From contig CP136069.1 in assembly GCA_032622095.1 (NCBI GenBank), positions 53,182,760 to 53,246,759 on the forward strand: 64,000 nt of DNA, read 5' to 3'. Within the stretch, counting starts at the first letter, position 1; the number at the start of each line of letters is the position of its first letter. The stretch comes from Siphonodentalium dalli (Eukaryota; Mollusca; Scaphopoda; Gadilida; Siphonodentaliidae). Below the pieces are notes generated by a model, which saw nothing but the letters and a program-made list of their open reading frames with translations, was not told the DNA's origin and did no database searches. Positions 57,826 through 64,000 of this stretch are shown here, piece after piece. The position numbers were made by a program, and so were the translations under genes.

Positions 57826-58710
57826 CCGTTCCGTGGTCAGACAGCCAAGAGAGGTGCGGTCGGTGCCTTTTTTGTGTTGCGTACCTTACGAAACGGCCGC
57901 AATTGTATGGGTTAACAGTGACGTTTCCACTTGAGATATCAATTGGGGATTGAAACTTTGGTACATGCAGGTCTACTCTACACGATAGTGCGTGCCGATC
58001 TCGGTCGGTTCCCTGGTGGCGATACGGGCGGGTGTTATTTGTTTTGCATAGCGAATTCGACCGCTGCGTATGGGTTAATAGATTAACGTCCGGTGTAACT
58101 AGAACCTTGCCCGATCGCCTATGGATGCAAAGGGTATTCTCTGCATGATACGATATTCCTTTCCGTGGTCAGAGAGCTAGGAGAGGTGCGGTCGGTACCT
58201 TTTTTATTTTTGCGTACCTGACGGAAACCGCCGCAAGTAAGGGGTTAACACTGTCGTTTCCGCTTGAGATATCGACTGTGGGTTTGGAACTTTGGTATAT
58301 ACATGTACAGGTCTATTCTTGCTAGGTCCCCTGGTGGCGATATGGTCGGTGGGTGTTATTTTCTGTGTTTCTGTGTACATGCATAGCTAATTCGACCGCA
58401 GCGTATGGGTTAATATATTCACTTCTGGTATAGCTAGCAACTTTCCCGATCGACCATGTATGCAAATGGGTATCACTGCATGATATGACGTGGTCAGACT
58501 GCTAGGATAGGTGGGGTCGGTGCCTCTTTTTTTGCGTACCCGACGGACTCGGCCACAAGTTATGGGTTAACAGGGCCGTTTTCACTCGAGCTATCGACTT
58601 GGGGATTGGTAATTTGGTACTTTGGTACAGGTATATTCTGCACGATAGCGCCCGAACAATCTCGATCGGACCCCATCTGGACGGTATGGTCGGTTGCGGT
58701 CGGTGCTTCC
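57826..58710 (+). repeat. About 330-bp minisatellite, direct orientation
   Basis: CCGTGGTCAGA marks unit starts at about 57831, 58163 and 58489. Each unit contains GGTGCGGTCGGTGCC, GTTAACA, GAGATATCGA, GGAACTTTGGTA and CGTATGGGTTAATA. Inverse of the block at 56041-56840. Part of the spacer between lectin exons. Confidence 0.8.
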
Positions 58711-58732
58711 ACCATTTAATATATATACTAAC

Positions 58733-58799
58733 ATGAAGGTCGTGATATCAGCTGAATTATTATTCCACACAAAAAGGAATGATTGTGGCTCCACCCATT
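58733..58799 (-). pseudogene. C-type lectin middle exon, short fragment
   Basis: The minus strand reads E-P-Q-S-F-L-F-V-W-N-N-N-S-A-D and ends at the donor GTTAGT. Only the last third of the middle exon is present; a cryptic acceptor ATATATCAG lies directly before it. Probably a dead duplicate. Confidence 0.6.
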
Positions 58800-59092
58800 C
58801 TGATATATCACTATTAGTTTAAATTTTTGCTATAAATATATTTTTGATAATTTATTTCTGGAAAAAATATGTATTGTTTTCAATACCGCACAAAGTCACA
58901 TCCAAAAATAATTACAACTCTTTAACTTTTGCTGTGGAGATTTCCATGTAAAACTGGTTACTTGGCCTCCTCCTTAATACTAGATCGGGCACCCAAAATT
59001 ATATACCCCCAGAAACGACCTTTAATTGTGCCGGACCAACCGCATCGGATAATATATATTAGCGCTCCCATCATTCTGGTATATCTACTTAC
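58800..59092. other. Intron-like spacer
   Basis: AT-rich gap between two copies of the lectin middle exon. No other feature. Confidence 0.35.
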
Positions 59093-59223
59093 ATTAAGGC
59101 CATGTTAGCAGCTGAGTTATCATCCCATCTCCAATAAGTTGTGCGCGCGATATCGTTGGCACCTATCCACCAAGTGTTCGTCTTCGGATTCCGACGTGAG
59201 CGGGTGAGCGACGAGATGTATGT
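59093..59223 (-). CDS. C-type lectin domain, middle exon, intact
   Basis: On the minus strand the exon follows the acceptor TCTGTTGTAG and ends at the donor GTAAGT, 131 bp. It reads T-Y-I-S-S-L-T-R, N-P-K-T-N-T-W-W-I-G-A-N-D, then Y-W-R-W-D-D-N-S-A-A-N-M-A-L. W-W-I-G is the hallmark W-I-G-L-like strand of the C-type lectin fold. It is the best preserved of three middle-exon copies in 3.3 kb, and lies upstream of the C-terminal exon at 55148-55275. The N-terminal exon would be expected further right but was not found. Confidence 0.85.
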
Positions 59224-59496
59224 CTACAACAGAGACGGTCAAATCGCTTCATGTTGGTGTCAACATAGTTTTAATATTTATCGTTTGTACATTCTGGTTA
59301 ACAATACACATCACAAGTTATATATATCAATGAGAATACGGATTTTCCAGTTTATGGTGCCCCTATCCAAGAGGTATGTAAAATTGTGGTGGTAGTAAAT
59401 GTTATGTATAGAAGTTACAGTACATATTTCATGCGAAATAAGGTGCATGTAGATATACCTCGAACACAATTTATAAAAACACAAAGCAGTACCATA
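59224..59496. other. Non-coding stretch, no gene seen
   Basis: Upstream flank of the lectin middle exon. AT-rich with no recognised repeat. Confidence 0.35.
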
Positions 59497-59498
59497 TA

Positions 59499-59902
59499 TG
59501 TGACCCGCCATATCAAATCCAGTCGGAAGTCGGGATTTGTTTACCCTGTGCCAATGCATTGGCCTAACAATTTTTTATCATGTTTTTTAAATAAATGTTT
59601 CTTACAATTTTTAGGACATAAAATAAAAAACATCCATTACCCTGCAGGGAGCCCCACACATATATAGAAGCATATAGAAGAGTGTCGTCTGCTCATGTTT
59701 GTCTGGGGCTCTGTATGGATGAAATTATAAAATTGTTAAAGAATACAAGAAAAAATTATTAAAATTGTAAAAAATTGTTAGCCCAATGCATTCTCTTATA
59801 TATGCGAGGCGACCTATGGTCGACTCGCATATATAAGAGAATGCATTGGCACAGGGTAAAACAAATCCCGACTTCCGACTGGATTTGATATGGCGGGTCA
59901 CA
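59499..59902. mobile_element. TA-target MITE, copy 3
   Basis: 404 bp, TGTGACCCGCCATATCAAAT to its inverse ending GGCGGGTCACA, with TA on both sides (59497-59498, 59903-59904). The left palindrome is collapsed to GCCAATGCATTGGC (about 59550-59563). The right one is full. The inner GGAGCCCCACACATATATAG tract is shared with the 5.4-kb copy. Confidence 0.87.
59782..59850. repeat. 69-bp palindrome, copy P11
   Basis: Full palindrome, first base changed (C for G); followed by ACAGGG. Confidence 0.9.
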
Positions 59903-59904
59903 TA

Positions 59905-60844
59905 TCATCTTCAATATATTCCACGCTAGACAACAATTTACTACATACACTGTGGCAGAGACTGTGTTCATACCTGGAAATAATATTTGGCTATATTCAC
60001 CAAGGCCACGCGAAATATATTATGTTTTCTGCAACCTCATCACCGTGTCCATATATCCATTCTGCCTAATGATGTCGCACATACATGTTAGACACACAAG
60101 CATAAATAGCAACATTGAGTGAATGGCAACGCCGATATAATAGCTTTAAACTCTGACCACCTGATATTTTGCACAATTACGTGGGTGGTATTGGTAAGAG
60201 ATATAATAATAATGTAAATTGCGCGGTAGCATATTCCAGTTGCAAAGCGTTGACTAAATTAATTTGAACACAATTGTCTACTAAGAAACCGGTTTGGTAG
60301 CATCGCGAAAATTAATGTTATGTAAAATGTATGATGTACATCTATTTGATCTGGTGAGATGGAGTGCTAATCCATTGAAGAGATGGGGATTTCCCTGCAG
60401 TATAAAAAGCATTCCAACATACGTGTATTGTTTATTATCACGAACAGTGTTGAAAATTCAGGAAATGTAAATGCTAATTCTATCGTCAGGGTCTGCATTT
60501 TAGTTTCTGCGTTACATTCAATAAATAATCATCATGTCGAATAAAACTACCACACACTGTGTGGCGAAACATTACTTCGCGTGTGGGCCATAAAATAGTA
60601 TCGTTGGGCCCGAATGTAAGCAAAAAGTAAACCCAAAGACGTAAATCATTGGGTATGACTTTCAGTGACCGATAAATCCTTCAGATGGATTTGTTTCAAT
60701 GATCTGTGTACCTTTAAACATATTATAAAAACAGACTTGCATATTACCAATACGTATTTTCACTCCTTATGGTTATACAATATGTTGCTTTCGTCGTGGC
60801 ATGGCATGGGGTTGCGGCCATTTTGACCGCCATTTCATAGCCGC
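59905..60844. other. Non-coding stretch, no recognised gene
   Basis: No accepted gene. CACACACTGTGTG at about 60552-60564 is a short palindrome. No lectin N-terminal exon was seen by eye. Confidence 0.35.
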
Positions 60845-61030
60845 GGTCGTCTAGTCGAATATTTGCTAAGCCGCCAAATATTGCAAGTGTTCAAAAATAA
60901 TATATTTCAAAAATAGATATCCGATAACTCTGAACTTTGGTGGGTGGGTTCTTCGACTCGAATTTTACCCCCGAAGCCAAAAAAAACTCGCAATTTAGGA
61001 GCGTTAATTCGGATTATGTATCTTTCATCA
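60845..61030. repeat. MITE family C fragment
   Basis: Shares GTCGAATATTTGCTAAGCCG, GATATCCGATAACTCTGAAC, GGTTCTTCGACTCGAA and GCGTTAATTCGGATTATG with the 27.8-kb copy. Confidence 0.6.
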
Positions 61031-61814
61031 ACAAAATGATAAAAATTCAGATCGACAACACGCAGCTCTAGATTTTCTTCACATGATCTGCAGTTGAACG
61101 ATATCAAATATATCGAAAAAATATAAGAAACAATACACGAATTTTCAGCGCTTTATCGACGAATTTGTTCGGAAATATTCGTATAGGTATGTTATGAGAT
61201 AGCTCTTATGTATACACAATTTTGGGGTTCGAACGAGCGATGTCTGTTTAACTAAACAGATGTTAATCAAAATGTTCAACAACAATAAGTAACAACAAAT
61301 CGCTTAAAGACATATTATTGACTTGTTCAGGTTCGTTAAACTGTTAAGTTAGTATTCAGGCAGTATGCCAACTGGAGGAATGTAGCATTCTACTACATCT
61401 CCGAAAATCTCAAGCAAATCGACAGTACTCCATAGAAAACATCATCTGAACTACGCTCAATTGTAAATATTTACTCTCGATTCGGGACCCAACTATCGGC
61501 GATAAAGTTTTGACATCAAGAGTCACTGAATTTAATTAATATATAATAATGACGGTGTATGTTGTCAGTTTGGATTTAATATTTGTAAAAATAACAACTT
61601 TGAGCAAGATTATCCTCCATTTCTATTTGATCACCCTACAGGAGTGTTTCACATAACTTTAATAAAACAAGTGCTATACAGCCACAAAGGCCGATGAGCG
61701 AACAATAAGGCGGGTGTGCCGACCAGCAAGGCATCGGATCAAATGGTACACCCCTGCATGGTCAAGTGGTCCTGCTAATGTGCTATGATGAGGTTGGGTC
61801 CTGCTGAATTGATA
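61031..61814. other. Non-coding stretch, no recognised gene
   Basis: AT-rich. GGGGTTCGAAC near 61224 resembles a tRNA B box, but no tRNA fold was found around it. The 61690-61790 tract is GC-richer and of unknown nature. Confidence 0.35.
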
Positions 61815-63362
61815 TGATGTCTGTCTGTCTGTCTGTGTTCTATAGAAATTCACAGGGAACCATCAAGATGATGCCAAAGGGGTCTACTAGGAGTAGCTTT
61901 TTACGAGAAAGATAATGGTCGGGGTTAGAATTTTCTAAAGTGACGCCGTTGTTATCAGGGGCAGAAAAGGGGGAGGGGCAGAAAACAATTTGTCGCCGAT
62001 TGCCACCAAATTTATATATAATCATCCCCATAATATGAGGAATCTAATGGTGTGGTTTATATATGGCAAAAGTCGCGCCGTTCGCGTCAGGGGTGCCCGG
62101 AAAGAGGAGGGGCAGTTTTTGTCTGTCGCCGATTGCCACGAAACTTACATATAATCATCCCCATGATATGAAGAATCCAACGGTGTGATTTAAATATGTC
62201 AAAAGTGGCGTCGTTCGAGCCAGGGATGCACGGAAGGGGAGAGGGGAACCAAAATTTATAAAAACTAATTTTAGCGCCGATTTCCACCAAATTGATATAT
62301 ATTCTTCTTCGTGATACAAGGAATCTAATTGTGCGATTTAACAACGCCAAATTGTTGTCTTTTGGATGAGAGATTGGGAGGGGTGGGCACTAAATTTGAT
62401 AATAATTGGTTTAGTCGCCGATGGCCACCACACTTATACAAAATCATCCCTATGGTATGAGGAGTCTAATGGTGTGGCTTATATCTGTCAAATGTGGCAT
62501 CATTCGAGTCAGGTTTGCATTGAAAGGGACAGGGCACCAAAATTGATGCACAATTATTTTAGCGCCAATTTCCACCAAATTGATACACGTTCTTATCCAT
62601 GATACGAGGAATATAATCGTGTGATTTAAAGACGACATAGTGATGCTGTTTGGTTGAGAGATAGGGAGGGGAGGGATTGGCACCAAATTTGATTAAAAAA
62701 AATTGTTTAGTCGCCGATTATAACCAAACTTATAAACACTCATCTCCATGATATCAGGAGTGTAATCGTGCGGTTTAAGGATGTCACAAGTGGGCCCATT
62801 CGAGTCAGTGGTGTATAGAGATGAGAGCGACACACAAAAATATATCTATATGTTTAGTGCCGATTTCCACCAAATTGATACATATTCTTCTCCGTGATAC
62901 GAGGAATCTTATCGTGTGGTTTAGATACACCAAATTGATGCCATATGGGTGAGAGATATGGGGACCTTAAATTTGATACGAATTTGTATACTCGCCAATT
63001 TTCACCAATTTCATATATATGCATCTCTAATCTCTAATGAGTCTTAGTTTGTGTAGCTTGAGTCCGAAATAGGGACGGGAGGGTCACCAAAACTGATACA
63101 ATATATTTTTAGTACCAATTACCATCAAATTCAGACACGTTCTTCTCAAATGATACAAGAAATCAAATCGTGCTGTCTGTCTGTCTGTCTGTGTGCGTTC
63201 TATATATAACTTCACGCGGTACAATCGAGATGGCACCATGGCGTTCTAAGAGAGGTAACTTTTTACAAGGAAGCTAATGGTGCGGGTTAAAATTTTCTAA
63301 AATGACGCTGTTGGTGTCAGGGGAAGAAAAGGGGGAGGTCGGCAAAATTTAAAAAATATGGT
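61815..63362 (+). repeat. Repeat array, distal direct copy
   Basis: Near-identical to 46614-48165 at an offset of 15197-15198 bp. A one-base indel (GTTTGTTGAG at 47449, GTTTGGTTGAG at 62647) changes the offset. It starts in the same TCTG microsatellite and runs into another Penelope-like 3' end. Confidence 0.88.
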
Positions 63363-64000
63363 GAAATATAAAATGATTTATTAGCTCATTCCATAGCTTT
63401 CGGCCATAGGCCTTCGTCAGTAGAAAACGATTAACACAGTAAAGTCTACATGTTGCTCTGACATCAACTCATTCGTAAATGCCAGATGGATAACGTACGT
63501 TCATTGAGTTTGTTTACCTGACGTCATGTACGTTAGTGATCGATTTCATTTCGCGCCAAATTACCTGGCGCCAATGTTGTTGATTTTAGTGTTGAATCCA
63601 ACCCCGTGGCACGTTCTTAGCCGGCGTATCCAACCATTCTCTTTTATAAGTCTGAAGTAGCGACTCCCACTAGCATACTCTAACACGACTACCTTCATAT
63701 CTAGAAGTGAATGTCCATTTGTATTGAAATGGTCATACACCGGCTTATCTGGATGCAGGCGAATGTCTCGCATATGTTCTGTAACTCTTTCTTTCAGTTC
63801 CCGTGATGTTTCTCCCACATACACCGTGCACGAACATTTGTCACAAATTAGGCCATATACGACGTTCCTACAATCACATTTAGCATTATGTGCCACTTTG
63901 TACTCATTAATCAAGTCCGTCGATTTGATGGGATCCGTAATTATTATCTTGCATACTTCACATTCATCTGTGCACAGGTTGTTTGGAGTACGGACGGCTT
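63363..64000 (-). mobile_element. Penelope-like element, third copy, cut by window end
   Basis: Minus-strand copy with the 3' tail (63363-63560) and the GIY-YIG nuclease frame from the stop at 63561 up to the window edge. It reads C-T-V-Y-V-G-E-T-S-R and the Cys-rich stretch, as in the other copies. Differences from the left copy are few (for example T at 63487 where 48290 has C, and G at 63608 where 48411 has A). The RT lies beyond the window. Confidence 0.85.

Noticed and set aside
61224-61240. tRNA B-box-like GGGGTTCGAAC
   Set aside because: No A box or cloverleaf could be drawn at the right distance.

Overview
This window looks like AT-rich nuclear DNA from an invertebrate animal. The evidence is intron-split C-type lectin exons with GT..AG borders, an intronless rhodopsin-family GPCR, and animal-type mobile elements: a Ty3/Gypsy LTR element, an L1/Tx1-like LINE, Penelope-like elements with a GIY-YIG nuclease, and many hairpin MITEs. 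The density of MITEs and Penelope elements would suit a marine lophotrochozoan or lancelet-like genome, but the species cannot be fixed from the sequence. No bacterial operon, CRISPR array, rRNA or convincing tRNA was seen.

Layout. 1-10.7 kb holds repeats: a foldback element (112-1098), a LINE tail, hairpin MITEs, and a large inverted repeat (6517-10622) whose right arm carries an (AT)n run and an inserted repeat. 10.8-15 kb holds a candidate exon with a decayed duplicate, and an unrecognised membrane-anchored, Ser/Thr-rich protein with four near-identical 38-residue repeats containing R-R-L-S sites. 15.9-25.6 kb is one Ty3/Gypsy element with 488-bp LTRs that differ at one base by eye, but with broken gag and pol. 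26-34 kb is a field of MITEs. Two unrelated MITE families there (TTAA ends, piggyBac-like; TA target sites) carry the same palindrome module. C-type lectin exons lie on the minus strand at 31.9-36.0 kb. 37.1-41.4 kb is a broken minus-strand LINE. 44.1-45.2 kb is the GPCR. 46.6-54.8 kb is a giant imperfect palindrome: two Penelope-like elements head to head, flanked by inverted ~130-155-bp repeat arrays. 55-59.2 kb holds further C-type lectin exons on the minus strand, separated by minisatellite blocks. 61.8 kb to the end repeats the left arm of the giant palindrome almost exactly and runs off the window.

Host genes supported are the GPCR, parts of one or two C-type lectin genes, the repeat-bearing membrane protein and two uncertain exons. 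Most of the rest is transposon-derived. The strongest leads are the palindrome module shared between MITE families, the Penelope-centred palindrome and its distal copy, the R-R-L-S repeat protein, and the mismatch between young LTRs and broken ORFs in the Gypsy element. Coordinates of repeats were set by eye and may be off by several bases.
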